NCBI RefSeq assembly: GCF_019075875.1
Contig: NZ_JAHOOZ010000001.1
Span: forward strand, 5,796,001-5,860,000
Origin: Novosphingobium sp. G106
Lineage (GTDB): Bacteria; Pseudomonadota; Alphaproteobacteria; Sphingomonadales; Sphingomonadaceae
Reading direction: 5' to 3'
DNA: 64,000 nucleotides
Shown one piece after another: positions 45,421 to 54,927 of this stretch; within the stretch, counting starts at the first letter, position 1; the number at the start of each line of letters is the position of its first letter. A model generated the notes under the pieces. That model did not search any database. It was not told the DNA's origin and saw only the letters and a list, made by a program, of their open reading frames with translations. The position numbers and the translations under genes are program-made.

Positions 45421-47919
45421 TCAGAAGTCGAAGCGGACCGAAGCCGAGACGGTGCGGCCGTTGACCACGGTGACGCTGCCGACGGTCGGCGCTAGAGCCG
45501 TTGGTGTGACCACCGTCGTGATGCCCTTGGTGTCGAACAGGTTGTTGACGTTCAGGCTGACAGTGAGCGCCTGGGTCGGACGGATCTGGACGAACGGATT
45601 GACCAGCACGTAGCCGGGCATCTTGTAGTCTTCCAGGTCCGACGCATAGCGGCTGGTGATGCCATAGACGTTGGCACCGACGCTGAAGAGATCGGTCGAC
45701 ACTTCCGGCGTGATGTAGCCGAACAGCTTCGGCGCACCGGCCGGCTGGTTGCCGATGACGGTCGGGTCGATCTTGTCGTTGCTGATCTCGGCATGGGTGT
45801 AGGTCGCACCAGCGGTCACGCTGAAGATGCCCGTGCGGTACGAGCCCTCGAGCTCGAGGCCGTAGGCCTTGTACTTGCGGTCGATCGTCGGGCCGAAGTA
45901 GCTGTTGTGCTCCAGCGTGTTGGCCATGAAGGCCGTGCCGTTGAGCGTGATGTGCGAAGTGCGGTACTTGAAGCCGGCTTCGGCCTGCTTGACGTAGTCA
46001 ATCAGCGCGTCCTTGTTGGCGAGGCCGCCCGAGACGGGGTTGATCGCGGCGCTGCCCAGCAGGCGGTCGGCGTTGGCGCGGGCGCCGCGGCTGTAGCGGG
46101 CGAAGACCGCGAAGGGCTCCGCGACGCGGTAGTTCACGCCCACCGAGTACGACAGGTAGTGGTAGGTATAGTCGACCGGCGAATGGTCGCTCACGGGCAG
46201 GAAGGCAACCCGGGTCTCCGGGCTGGAGATCACGCCGTTGCCGTTCATGTCCTTGGTGAAGGAACCGGTGGCACCCTGCAGGCCGTAGGTTTCGATCCAG
46301 CCGTTGGCGCCGCCGAAGTCATAGCGCAGGCTGCCGCCGATCGCGAGCGGACCGGTCTTGAAGTTCACCGAGCCGAAGGCGGCATTGGTGTCGTAGTCGA
46401 CGTTGATGCCCTTGCGTGGGAAGCCGCCGAAGAAGCTGCCGTCATAGCTGAAGTAGCCGTTCTCGCTCAGCTGCATACCGTTGGGGGCGCCGGGGAAAGC
46501 CGCAGTCGAGATATCGAGCAGCGCGGCTTTGCCGCCGCCGACCACGTCCGAGAGCGTCGAGCTGTAGCCCGAATAGTTCTCGACCGTCTGGCGCGACTTG
46601 TAGAAGCCGGCGGTGGTCGTCAGCTCGCCGCCGCCGAGGTTCCACACGCGGCTGGCGCGGAAATCGTTGGTGATGTTGTCGAAGCTCTTCAGCACATTGT
46701 CGGCGATACCCAGCGCGGAGACGAGGCCGTTGCCGTTGGCGTTCGCCGGCAGTGCCTGACCCTTGAGCGGGCCGTTTGCATAGCGCAGCGTCGCGCCGGG
46801 ACCGCCGAATAGCGAGGCCACGGTCGCCGCGGGGGCGATGATCGCCGGGTAGGGCGAGATGTAGGTGCCAGAGATCGTCGAATAGCGGAAGCGGTCGGTG
46901 ACCGTCCAGTTCGCGATCTCGAACTGCGCCTCGACGCCGACTGACTTGACCTTGGTGCGGATGCCGTCGCGGATGTCGTGTGTGGTGACGTTGTTGTTCT
47001 CATCCAGCGTCAGGTTGCTGGTGATGTAGCGCGACAGGAGGGCGTCCTTGTTCGCGTCGAAGCTCGTCAGCGGCGTGAACTTGAGATCGCCCGGCGTGCC
47101 GGTGATCCCCATCGGCGCCGGCAGGTAGGCGGGCGCGCGGTCGTCGATGAACTTGCCGTAGAGCCGGATGTGGCCGCCGGTGAATTCCTTGGTGATGTTG
47201 AACTTGATCTGGCCGCCCTTCACCGCGTCGTAGCCGGCGCTGCGGAGGCCTTCGCCCTGGCGGTAGAAGCCGCCGATGTGGAAGCGCAGCGTGTCGCTGA
47301 TCTTGCCGCCGTAGTCGAAGTCGGCGCGGTATTCCTCGTAGTCGAGGCCGGTCGACAGCATCAGCGAGCCGCCTTCGACATCGCCGGTCTTCGACATCAG
47401 GTTGATGATGCCCGCGGGCGAGTTCGAGGCGAAGGTCGAGGCCGAACCACCGCGGATCGCTTCGATCGCGGCGACGTTGAGGTCGGCACGCATGAACATG
47501 TCCGCGCCGCCGGTGACGATGTCGCCGAATTCGACGACTGGCAGGCCGTCTTCCTGGATCTGCAGGAACTTGGCGCCGGTCGAGGCCATGGGCAGGCCGC
47601 GCACGGTGACGTTGTTGTTCAGTTCGCCGTTCGACACTTCCGAGCGAACGCCGGCGATGTTGTGGAAGATTTCCGCGAGCGAACGGGCGGAGAGCTTCTG
47701 GATCTGGTTCTCGCGGATCGAGCTGGTCGAGATCGCGGAGTCGAGAATGTCGCGCCCCTTGGCGACACCCGTGCTGAAGACTTCGCGTTGTGCGCCGGCC
47801 GGCGTTACGGTCTGCTGAGGCGAAGCGCTTTCTTGGGTAGCGTCGGCCGCGTCATCGGCCCAGGCCGGCGTGGCCAGGGCAAGCGGCGCTATACCCAGAA
47901 ACAGATACCATGCTTTCAT
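45421..47919 (-). CDS. TonB-dependent receptor
   Basis: 832 residues. Signal peptide 1-21 (ending ATPAWA). A plug with REVFSTGVAKGRDILDSA, FHNIAGVRSEVSNGELNNNV, RGLPMASTGAKFLQIQEDGL and AIEAIRGGSASTFASNSPAG, then a barrel ending VNGRTVSASVRFDF. The plug is unlike that of the plus-strand neighbour, so this is a different receptor class, closer to CirA/FecA types. The ligand is unknown. No uptake partner is adjacent; the gene has its own 340-bp upstream region. Confidence 0.92.
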   Translation of the reverse strand: MKAWYLFLGIAPLALATPAWADDAADATQESASPQQTVTPAGAQREVFSTGVAKGRDILDSAISTSSIRENQIQKLSARSLAEIFHNIAGVRSEVSNGELNNNVTVRGLPMASTGAKFLQIQEDGLPVVEFGDIVTGGADMFMRADLNVAAIEAIRGGSASTFASNSPAGIINLMSKTGDVEGGSLMLSTGLDYEEYRADFDYGGKISDTLRFHIGGFYRQGEGLRSAGYDAVKGGQIKFNITKEFTGGHIRLYGKFIDDRAPAYLPAPMGITGTPGDLKFTPLTSFDANKDALLSRYITSNLTLDENNNVTTHDIRDGIRTKVKSVGVEAQFEIANWTVTDRFRYSTISGTYISPYPAIIAPAATVASLFGGPGATLRYANGPLKGQALPANANGNGLVSALGIADNVLKSFDNITNDFRASRVWNLGGGELTTTAGFYKSRQTVENYSGYSSTLSDVVGGGKAALLDISTAAFPGAPNGMQLSENGYFSYDGSFFGGFPRKGINVDYDTNAAFGSVNFKTGPLAIGGSLRYDFGGANGWIETYGLQGATGSFTKDMNGNGVISSPETRVAFLPVSDHSPVDYTYHYLSYSVGVNYRVAEPFAVFARYSRGARANADRLLGSAAINPVSGGLANKDALIDYVKQAEAGFKYRTSHITLNGTAFMANTLEHNSYFGPTIDRKYKAYGLELEGSYRTGIFSVTAGATYTHAEISNDKIDPTVIGNQPAGAPKLFGYITPEVSTDLFSVGANVYGITSRYASDLEDYKMPGYVLVNPFVQIRPTQALTVSLNVNNLFDTKGITTVVTPTALAPTVGSVTVVNGRTVSASVRFDF

Positions 47920-48260
47920 TGTTATACCCCTGTGTCTCGTTGGGAGAACGGGGCGGGAAATGCGGCTTCGTCGTTAATATTGTCCGATTAACCATACCTG
48001 TGGCGTTGCCCTCGCGATCAGTAGTATCGCTTTAACATTTCTCTCGAATAGTCTGTGTCGTGGGTCTGGCATTCGCCTGCATCGCGACATCGAGATTGGC
48101 AGTTTACTGCGGATTTCGGCACGGACACGGTTAAGGCAGAAGCCTAGTTAGATCGAACGGCTTAAATGCCAATGGGAACGCTAGTTCCGTTAGTTGCGAA
48201 AAATAAAACGCGCTCAATTCGGGCTGCGGGCATCGAAGGCGTAGCCTATTTGCCGATTCG
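47920..48260. other. Intergenic region between a TonB receptor and a GST gene
   Basis: About 340 bp holding the promoter of the receptor (minus strand) and the 3' flank of the GST gene. Small stem-loops are visible: GGAAC-GCTA-GTTCC at 48175-48188 and AAGCC...GGCTT at about 48139-48162, which may end GST transcription. No gene seen. Confidence 0.4.
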
Positions 48261-48887
48261 TTAGCCGGCGAATGCCTGCATCCCGCGAAGTACCGCCGGT
48301 CGATTCCGGGATTCGTCGAACCACCGTGACAGCAAAGGATGGTCGGAAAAGGCGATCTTGTCGCGGCTCGCATTGACGATCGTCACGGCAACGACATCGG
48401 CGAGCGAGAAGGTGTCGCCTGCCATATAGCGCGATTCCGCCAGGAATCGTTCGGCGTCGACAATGGCATCGATCGAACGCGCTGAAAGTTGCCCGGCGGC
48501 TTCGGTCGATGCGCCAATCCTATTTAGGTAGAAGGCGCTGAAATTGGCCGCGATGACGTCGGTGACGAAATAGAAGAAACGTTCGAGAACGATCGCGCGT
48601 GATCGGACATCGTCGACGGGCAGGAGCACGCCAGGCCTGCGATCACACAGATGCAGGAGGATCGCGTTCGACTGGGCGATCACCAAGGGATCGTCCGGGG
48701 CGGATTGGTCGACCAGCACCGGCACGCGGCCGTCGGGATTGAGCGCAAGGAATTCCGCGCGACGATGCTCGCCGCCGCCGAGGTCCAGCTTACGTATCTG
48801 GTAGGGCAGGCCGAGTTCTTCGAGCGTCACGGCGACACGTAGGCAGTTGCCGGTCTGTGCGCCGTAGAGTTCCAATGCCGCGCTCAT
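48261..48887 (-). CDS. Glutathione S-transferase family protein
   Basis: 208 residues. Thioredoxin-like N-terminal domain (LELYGAQTGNCLRVAVTLEE; NPDGRVPVLVDQ with the cis-Pro; IAQSNAILLHL with the Ser that binds glutathione gamma-Glu). Helical C-terminal domain with FLAESRYMAGDTFSLADVVA. It conjugates or transfers glutathione; the substrate is unknown. Its ATG overlaps the stop of the HlyD-type gene (48884-48887), so the two are one operon, linking GST to efflux. Confidence 0.9.
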   Translation of the reverse strand: MSAALELYGAQTGNCLRVAVTLEELGLPYQIRKLDLGGGEHRRAEFLALNPDGRVPVLVDQSAPDDPLVIAQSNAILLHLCDRRPGVLLPVDDVRSRAIVLERFFYFVTDVIAANFSAFYLNRIGASTEAAGQLSARSIDAIVDAERFLAESRYMAGDTFSLADVVAVTIVNASRDKIAFSDHPLLSRWFDESRNRPAVLRGMQAFAG

Positions 48888-50014
48888 GACGCCAGCCGCA
48901 CACGGGCGGTGACCGATAGGCCCGGGCGGAGCCGATCGACCTTCGGCTGGCGGGGGTCGAAGCGGATGCGCACGGGCACGCGCTGGACGATCTTGGTGAA
49001 ATTGCCGGTCCCGGGCTCGAAGGGCAGCAGCGAGAAGCTCGACCCCGATCCCGGCGCGAAGCTTTCGACCGTGCCGGTGAGGTGGCCGCCACCCAAGGCG
49101 TCGACCTCGACGGTCACGGGCTGGCCGGGCCGCATCCGCTCGGTCTGAGTCTCCTTGAAGTTCGCCGTTACGTAGAGCGCGTGGAGCGGGACCAGGGTCA
49201 GCAGGCGCGAGCCGGCCTGGACATAGTCGCCGACCCGGACCTTCCGGTCGCCCACCGTCCCGTCGATCGGTGCGCGTATGATTGTGTGGCTGCGGTCCTG
49301 CCTGGCCAGATCGAGCGCGGCCTGTGCCTGCAGCACGCGCGCCTGGGCCGTGGCGAGGTCTGCCAGCAGCCCCGGGCGCTTGGCGCTGGTCACACCGGCG
49401 GTCTCGCGCGAGACGGCGAGTTGTGCCCGCACATGCGCGGCGTCCTGCTCGGCGGTGACGGCGGCGGTATTGTAGCTGTCGGCATCGCGCCGCGCGACGG
49501 CGCCGCCCGCGACGAGCGCATCGTAGCGCCGCCGATCGGCCGCCGCGAGATCGGACCGCGCCGCCGCCGAGCGGATCGAGGTTTGCGCGGCGACGATGTT
49601 GGCGGCCGCCAGTCGTTCCTCGGCGGACAACGCAACCAGTGCCGCGCGCGCTGCGGCAACGCCCGCCTGGGCATCGGCCAGCGTTCCTTCGGCGGCGGCC
49701 ACTCTGGCGTCGAACTCTTCGGGATCGATCAGCGCGATCGGCTGGCCGGCGCGGACCAACTGGTTGTCGTGCACATAGACGGCCTCGATCAGCCCGCGGA
49801 CCTTCGGCGCGACCGCGGTGGCGTCGGCGCCGACATAGGCATCGTCGGTGGTCTCGGCGGTCGCAGGCAGGCTGATCCAGACCGCTCCGGCAACCGCGAC
49901 GGCGAGAGCGATGCCCGAGGCGAGCAGGGTCCGGCGCGAGGGTAGCGCGAACCGGCGCCGCGCTACTCGAACGTCATCCGCGGTGAGTGCCGCACTCGAG
50001 GTCATCGCATCCAT
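48884..50014 (-). CDS. HlyD/EmrA-type efflux adaptor
   Basis: 376 residues. One membrane segment (about residues 30-49, LLASGIALAVAVAGAVWISL), then biotinyl-lipoyl-like (TAVAPKVRGLIEAVYVHDNQ), long coiled-coil hairpin (AEGTLADAQAGVAAARAALV and similar) and second lipoyl half (TIIRAPIDGTVGDRKVRVGD), ending in a beta-barrel domain. It bridges an inner-membrane transporter and outer-membrane factor. The transporter (MFS) and outer-membrane genes are just across a shared divergent promoter; the GST gene is downstream. Confidence 0.93.
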   Translation of the reverse strand: MDAMTSSAALTADDVRVARRRFALPSRRTLLASGIALAVAVAGAVWISLPATAETTDDAYVGADATAVAPKVRGLIEAVYVHDNQLVRAGQPIALIDPEEFDARVAAAEGTLADAQAGVAAARAALVALSAEERLAAANIVAAQTSIRSAAARSDLAAADRRRYDALVAGGAVARRDADSYNTAAVTAEQDAAHVRAQLAVSRETAGVTSAKRPGLLADLATAQARVLQAQAALDLARQDRSHTIIRAPIDGTVGDRKVRVGDYVQAGSRLLTLVPLHALYVTANFKETQTERMRPGQPVTVEVDALGGGHLTGTVESFAPGSGSSFSLLPFEPGTGNFTKIVQRVPVRIRFDPRQPKVDRLRPGLSVTARVRLAS

Positions 50015-50038
50015 GAGAAACTCCGCCTTGCAATTTCA

Positions 50039-50070
50039 ATATTACGTACATAATATGATATTCGTAATAT
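50039..50070. promoter_or_regulatory. Dyad ATATTACG-N16-CGTAATAT in the divergent efflux promoter
   Basis: Perfect 8-bp arms at 50039-50046 and 50063-50070, in AT-rich DNA between the HlyD start (50014) and MFS start (50089). The position allows one protein to control both promoters; the TetR encoded at the end of the MFS operon is the obvious candidate. Confidence 0.5.
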
Positions 50071-50088
50071 CGCAAGAGGTGAGCGAAG

Positions 50089-51693
50089 ATGGCGGCGATC
50101 GAGATAGCGAAGGGAGGCGAACGACCGCTGCCGAACCCGGCTGCACTGCCCACGTCGCGCAAGTATCTGATCTTCGGCGTGCTCGCCTTCGGCCAGTTCA
50201 TGGCCCTGCTCGACATCCAGATCGTCGCGGCCTCGCTCAACGATGTGCAGGCCGGCCTTTCCGCCGGGCCAGACGAAATCAGCTGGGTCCAGACCGCCTA
50301 TCTGATGGCCGAGCTCGTCATGATCCCGTTCTCGGCCTTCCTCGCCCAGGCCATGTCGACGCGCTGGCTCTTCGCGCTGTCGGCGGGGCTTTTCACCCTG
50401 TCGAGCGTGGCCTGCGGGATGGCCTGGAACATCGAATCGATGATCATCTTCCGCGCCATCCAGGGCTTCGTTGGCGGCGCCATGGTGCCGAGCGTCTTTG
50501 CGGTCGGCTTCACCCTGTTCGAAGGCAAGCAGCGCGCGATGATCCCGGCGATCCTGGGTATCGTCTCTGTGCTCGCGCCGACCCTGGGGCCGACGGTTGG
50601 CGGCATCATCACCGATACAATCGACTGGCGCTGGATCTTCTTCATCAACGTGGTGCCAGGCGCTGCCGTCACCGTGCTGACGATCCTGGTCGTCGACGTC
50701 GACCGCGGCGACCGGGCGATGTTCGGCCGGATCGATTGGTCGCACCTCGCGGCGATGGCCTTGGCGCTGGCCTGCCTGCAATATGTCCTCGAGGAAGGTC
50801 CGCGGAAGGACTGGTTCGGCGATCCGCAGATCGTCATGGCGGCCTGGTTCTCGGTCGTCGCCTTCGCTCTGTTCATCGAGCGGTCGTTCTTCTCGCAGAA
50901 CCCGATCGTCCGCCTCAGCCCCTTCCGCAATCCGACTTTCGCTTTCGCCTGCGTGTTCAACCTGGTGATCGGCTTCGGCATCTATGCCTCGACCTATCTG
51001 CTGCCGGTGTTCCTCGGCCGGGTGCGCGGGTTCAACAGCCTGGAGATCGGGACCACCGTGTTCGTGGTGGGCGGCGGACAGCTGATCAGCACGATCATCG
51101 CGGCGCGGCTCGCGAACACGGTCGACCGGCGGATCCTCATCGCGATCGGCCTGTCGGGCTTTGCCTTCAGCCTGTGGCTGACCGCGCACATCGGATCGAA
51201 CTGGGGCTTCGGCGAACTGTTCGTGCCGCAGGCGGTGCGCGGCCTGTTCATCATGCTCTGCATCGTGCCCAGCGTGAACATGGCGCTGTCGGGCTTTGCC
51301 GGACAGGAGCTGCGCTACGCCTCGGGGCTGTTCAACCTGATGCGCAACCTTGGCGGGGCGATCGGCATCGCCACGGTCAATACCTGGCTGCAGGACAATG
51401 CCCGGATCGCGGCGCTGCGCTTCGGCGAGGGGCTGTCGGTCAACGGCCGCAATGCGCAGGACGCGACGGCCGAGCTCGCGCGCCGGTTCGCCGCGGTCAC
51501 GCCCGATCCCGATCGCGCCATGGCCATGGCCCAGGCGACGCTCGGGCGTCTGGTCGGGCGCGAGGCGCTGACCCTGGCCTTCGACGACGTGTTCCTGGTG
51601 ATGGCGGTCGTCTTCCTGGCCGCGCTGGTCATGGTCCCTTTCGCCAAATCCCCTCTGCCCGGCGACACGGTGCCGCCGGTCGACGCCCATTGA
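50089..51693 (+). CDS. MFS drug efflux transporter (DHA2/EmrB type)
   Basis: 534 residues with 14 predicted membrane segments. It has the DHA2 signature early in the sequence: FGQFMALLDIQIVAASLNDV, QTAYLMAELVMIPFSAFLAQ and the antiporter-like LGIVSVLAPTLGPTVGGIIT. It exports drugs or toxic hydrophobic compounds by proton antiport. Works with the HlyD-type adaptor (divergent) and the outer-membrane factor 9 bp downstream to make a tripartite pump. Confidence 0.93.
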   Translation: MAAIEIAKGGERPLPNPAALPTSRKYLIFGVLAFGQFMALLDIQIVAASLNDVQAGLSAGPDEISWVQTAYLMAELVMIPFSAFLAQAMSTRWLFALSAGLFTLSSVACGMAWNIESMIIFRAIQGFVGGAMVPSVFAVGFTLFEGKQRAMIPAILGIVSVLAPTLGPTVGGIITDTIDWRWIFFINVVPGAAVTVLTILVVDVDRGDRAMFGRIDWSHLAAMALALACLQYVLEEGPRKDWFGDPQIVMAAWFSVVAFALFIERSFFSQNPIVRLSPFRNPTFAFACVFNLVIGFGIYASTYLLPVFLGRVRGFNSLEIGTTVFVVGGGQLISTIIAARLANTVDRRILIAIGLSGFAFSLWLTAHIGSNWGFGELFVPQAVRGLFIMLCIVPSVNMALSGFAGQELRYASGLFNLMRNLGGAIGIATVNTWLQDNARIAALRFGEGLSVNGRNAQDATAELARRFAAVTPDPDRAMAMAQATLGRLVGREALTLAFDDVFLVMAVVFLAALVMVPFAKSPLPGDTVPPVDAH

Positions 51694-51702
51694 AGGATCT
51701 CG

Positions 51703-53157
51703 ATGATGCGTAAGCTCGCCTTGCTCTTGGCCACGGTCAGCCTTGCCGGCTGCACGGTGGGACCCGACTACCACCGCCCGGCCGTGAGCCTGACGCCCGC
51801 CTTCATGGCCGCGCCGGCGATCGCGCGACAGGAAGCCGTCGACGCCGACTGGTGGCGCGGATTCGACGATCCGCTGCTCGCCGATTTCGTCGCGCGGGCT
51901 CTGGCCGGCAATCTCGACATCGCCCAGGCGCGCGCGCGGATCGACCAGTCGCGCGCCGCGGCCCGCGCGGCCGGGGCTGCGTTGTTGCCGGCCCTCGACG
52001 CGGCCGGCGGCGTGACCACGGCGAGCCAGTCGCTCGATACGCCGGTCGGCAAGATCGCCCAGGCCTTCGGCCAGCCGCGCGGCACGACGCAATATGCGGT
52101 CGGTGCTGAGGCCTCGTGGGAGCTGGACCTCTTCGGTGGCCTGCGCCGTGGCAGCGAAGCGGCACGCGCCGACCTTGCGGCTACCGAAGCCGGCGTCGGC
52201 GCGGTGCGCATCGCCATCGCGGCCGAGACTGCCGATGCCTACCTGACCTTGCGCGCGCTGCAGGCGCAGCTCGACGTCGCGCGCCGGCAGGAGGCGACGC
52301 AGGCGCGGCTCGTCGCGCTCGTCCAGCAGCGGGTGGATCAGGGCATCGCCCCCGACCGGGAGCTCAACCGCGCCACCGGCGCGCTCGAAGGCGTGCGCGC
52401 CTCGCTCGCGCCGCTGCGCGCGGGGATCGAGGCGCAGCTCAACCGGCTCGACGTGCTGGTCGGCCAGCAACCAGGCGCCAACCGCGACCTGCTCGCCGTC
52501 GAGCGTCCGATCCCCGCAGCGCCCATGCCCTCGGGCAGCGCCGAGCCGACCGATCTGCTACGCCGGCGCCCGGACGTGGTCGCGAGCGAAGCGCGGCTCG
52601 CCGCGGCCAATGCGCGCATCGGCGTCGCGGTCTCGGAATACTATCCTCACCTTTCGCTGTCCGGCCTGCTCGGCGTCGCCAGTCTCGGCACCAGCAGCCT
52701 GTTCACCGGCGGCGCGGTCCAGGCTTCGGCAGGAGCCGGTCTTCGCTGGCGTCTGTTCGATTTCGGCCGGGTCGATGCCGAGGTGGCGCAGGCGAAGGGC
52801 GCACAGGCAGAGGCGCTGGCGGCCTGGCGCGGCTCGATCCTTCTGGCTGCCGAGGACGTCGAGACGGCTTTGGCGCGCCTCGCCGAAGCCCGGAAGGAAC
52901 GCGACGCGCTCGAACGGCAGGTAGCGGCGCTCACCGCGGCGCGGGGGCAGGCCGACCAGGCCTATCAAGGCGGCGTCGTCTCTTTGATCGAAGTGCTCGA
53001 TGCCGATCGCGAACTGCTGGCGGCGTCGAACCGCCTAGCCACGGTCCAGGCCGACGAATCCCGCTCGGCGGTCGCCGTCTACCGCGCACTCGGGGGCGGC
53101 TGGCAGCCCGAAACCAAGGCACTCGCTTTTGGCGGGCAGGAGGGCGATAGGAGATGA
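51703..53157 (+). CDS. Outer-membrane efflux factor (NodT/OprM lipoprotein)
   Basis: 484 residues. Lipoprotein signal ending SLAGCTVGPDY (Cys 17), then two OEP repeats (DADWWRGFDDPLLADFVARA; LAGNLDIAQARARIDQSRAA; second PTDLLRRRPDVVASEARLAA with SEYYPHLSLSGLLG). It forms the trimeric outer-membrane duct of the pump. It sits between the MFS gene (9 bp) and the TetR gene (4-bp overlap). Confidence 0.95.
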   Translation: MMRKLALLLATVSLAGCTVGPDYHRPAVSLTPAFMAAPAIARQEAVDADWWRGFDDPLLADFVARALAGNLDIAQARARIDQSRAAARAAGAALLPALDAAGGVTTASQSLDTPVGKIAQAFGQPRGTTQYAVGAEASWELDLFGGLRRGSEAARADLAATEAGVGAVRIAIAAETADAYLTLRALQAQLDVARRQEATQARLVALVQQRVDQGIAPDRELNRATGALEGVRASLAPLRAGIEAQLNRLDVLVGQQPGANRDLLAVERPIPAAPMPSGSAEPTDLLRRRPDVVASEARLAAANARIGVAVSEYYPHLSLSGLLGVASLGTSSLFTGGAVQASAGAGLRWRLFDFGRVDAEVAQAKGAQAEALAAWRGSILLAAEDVETALARLAEARKERDALERQVAALTAARGQADQAYQGGVVSLIEVLDADRELLAASNRLATVQADESRSAVAVYRALGGGWQPETKALAFGGQEGDRR

Positions 53158-53762
53158 CCATGGACGTCCCAGCTTCGCAGCCCGATCGCCGGCAGGAAAA
53201 GAAGGCCAAGAGCCGCGAGCGCATCCTGCACGAGGCTGCTGCCGCCATCCGCGAGAAAGGCGCCGAACGCATCAGCGTCCAGGCGGTCATGGCGCGCGCG
53301 GGCATGACGGTGGGCGGTTTCTATGCCCATTTCGCCTCGAAGGATGATCTGATCGCCCAGGCCATTACCCTCATGTTCGACGAGCGTTACGCGCGCTTGC
53401 TCTCGGCCACGGACGAAACGCCCGAAGAGACGCTCGGTCGATTCATCGATAGCTACCTGAGCCAGCGACACCGCGACGCGGCGGACAAAGGCTGTCCGAT
53501 CCCGCCGCTCGCCGGAGAGATCGGCCGTCTCGCCGCGCCCGCGCGTGCCGCCTTTCTCGACGGGATGGAGCGCCTGAACCGGGTACTAGAAACGCTGCTA
53601 ACGCAAATGGGGCGCTCGGAACCGGCTGCGCTGGCCAGTTCGGTTCTCGCGGAACTGGCCGGGGCGATCAGTCTGGCCCGCGTCCAGCCTGACGAGCAGA
53701 AAGCCGCGGCAATGTTGGCGGCGTCGCGCTCGCGGGTTCGCGACAGGCTGGAGCTGCGCTAG
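53154..53762 (+). CDS. TetR-family regulator of the efflux locus
   Basis: 202 residues (or 200 from the ATG at 53160). Helix-turn-helix: KAKSRERILHEAAAAIREKG, then ERISVQAVMARAGMTVGGFY AHF in two parts. C-terminal DKGCPIPPLAGEIGRLA fits the AcrR/NemR-like TetR_C group with a conserved Cys, often a redox or electrophile sensor. As last gene of the pump operon it likely represses both divergent promoters; the dyad at 50039-50070 is the candidate site. Its stop overlaps the convergent DUF177 gene by 4 bp. Confidence 0.9.
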   Translation: MTMDVPASQPDRRQEKKAKSRERILHEAAAAIREKGAERISVQAVMARAGMTVGGFYAHFASKDDLIAQAITLMFDERYARLLSATDETPEETLGRFIDSYLSQRHRDAADKGCPIPPLAGEIGRLAAPARAAFLDGMERLNRVLETLLTQMGRSEPAALASSVLAELAGAISLARVQPDEQKAAAMLAASRSRVRDRLELR

Positions 53763-54265
53763 TTCAGATCCTTCTTGAGCGCGGCCAGCGCCGCGAAGGG
53801 GCTGGTGCTCTCGTCGTTGAGCAGTTTCCGCGCCGCCTCGGCATCGGGGCCGGTCAGGAACGGATCGATCGCCAGCGCGACGCTCTGCGCCACGGCTTCC
53901 CCGAGATCGACCGTGGTGCCGCTGAACTCGATCTCGTCTAGCTCGTCGGCATCGAGTTCGACTTCCTCGTCGGGCCGGTGCGCGTCCGTTTCGGGAACGA
54001 AGCGGAAGGCCAGCGGCTCGCGAATCTGCACGGGCAGGTCCTCGGCCGACACGGCACAGCTCTGGACGATGTCGGCGCTGAGCGTGCCCGTGCCGTTCAG
54101 CGCTTCGCCGGCGCGTTCGAGCACGACTTCGGCTTCGAGCCGGTCGATCCGCACGATGCCGAAGCGCTTTGACAGGGCCGCGCGCTCGGCCTCGTCGGCG
54201 ACGAGCTGCACTGCGCGGTGATCGAGCTGGCGGATGTCGAAGGGGCGGGAGAACTCGGGCGTCAT
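53759..54265 (-). CDS. DUF177 (YceD) family protein
   Basis: 168 residues. EFSRPFDIRQLDHRAVQLVA, then VVLERAGEALNGTGTLSADI and VQSCAVSAEDLPVQIREPLA give the DUF177 pattern; an acidic patch DEEVELDADELDEIEF follows, and the end is SPFAALAALKKDLN. The family often sits before rpmF and is linked to ribosome assembly or 23S rRNA stability; here rpmF is not adjacent. It overlaps the upstream cytochrome-chaperone gene by 4 bp, so the two are coupled. Confidence 0.88.
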   Translation of the reverse strand: MTPEFSRPFDIRQLDHRAVQLVADEAERAALSKRFGIVRIDRLEAEVVLERAGEALNGTGTLSADIVQSCAVSAEDLPVQIREPLAFRFVPETDAHRPDEEVELDADELDEIEFSGTTVDLGEAVAQSVALAIDPFLTGPDAEAARKLLNDESTSPFAALAALKKDLN

Positions 54266-54777
54266 CGTTCGATCCGGGCTGCCATGAGATCGTCGGCGGA
54301 CAGCGCGTTCAGCGTGCCCGCGAGCTTGCGCACCGCCGGCACCAGTTTCGCGGCCTCACCGCCTTCGACCAGCGTGACGTTGCGCGCGATCACTTCGGCC
54401 AGCGCCGGGTCGTCTTGCGGTAGCGCCTCACGCAACACGCCGAGCCGGCCGCCGAGAGTGCCCATGAGCTTGCCGACATGCTTGCCGACGACGAGATCGC
54501 CGAGCCCGGTCTGGCGCAGCTGGCCGTCCATGTCGTCGATGAAGAGCTCGGTCAGCCGCACCGATGGCTCGATCAGCGCCTCGTCCTGCTCCATGCGCAG
54601 CAGTACCAGTGCCAGGACCAGCGTGATCGCATCGAACCGGCCGGGCACGGTATCTGCCACGTCGTATTCGGCGTACCAGGCTTTCTCGCGCGCGATCTCG
54701 ACCACGCGATGCCAGAGCGGGCGGACCGGGGCGAGGGCGTCTTCGCGGTTTCCGAAGAGGCGGGACAGGAAGCTCAA
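54262..54777 (-). CDS. Ubiquinol-cytochrome c chaperone (CBP3 family)
   Basis: About 171 residues. There is no ATG near the start of similarity; a TTG at 54777 gives LSFLSRLFGNREDALAPVRP, which matches how the family begins. Later motifs: LWHRVVEIAREKAWYAEYDV, PGRFDAITLVLALVLLRME, TELFIDDMDGQLRQTGLGDL and VGKHVGKLMGTLGGRLG, the CBP3 core. It assists assembly of the cytochrome bc1 complex. It precedes DUF177, an order usual in sphingomonads. Confidence 0.85.
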   Translation of the reverse strand: MSFLSRLFGNREDALAPVRPLWHRVVEIAREKAWYAEYDVADTVPGRFDAITLVLALVLLRMEQDEALIEPSVRLTELFIDDMDGQLRQTGLGDLVVGKHVGKLMGTLGGRLGVLREALPQDDPALAEVIARNVTLVEGGEAAKLVPAVRKLAGTLNALSADDLMAARIER

Positions 54778-54927
54778 GGATCGTGCTCTTTCGTTCAGCG
54801 GCAATTCAATAGCCTGTGGCCAACGCGGTTGCGATAGAGGGCGCGGCGGCTTAAGGCTGCGCCGATACACGGCGCGGCTTGCATATGGCAATGCCAGGGA
54901 GCGGGCGCCAGACTTCGGAGTTTCTGA

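Noticed and set aside
50002..52470. 822-codon minus-strand frame
   Set aside because: Antisense to the MFS and outer-membrane factor genes, which have full family features. Its sequence is low-complexity His/Arg/Asp-rich.
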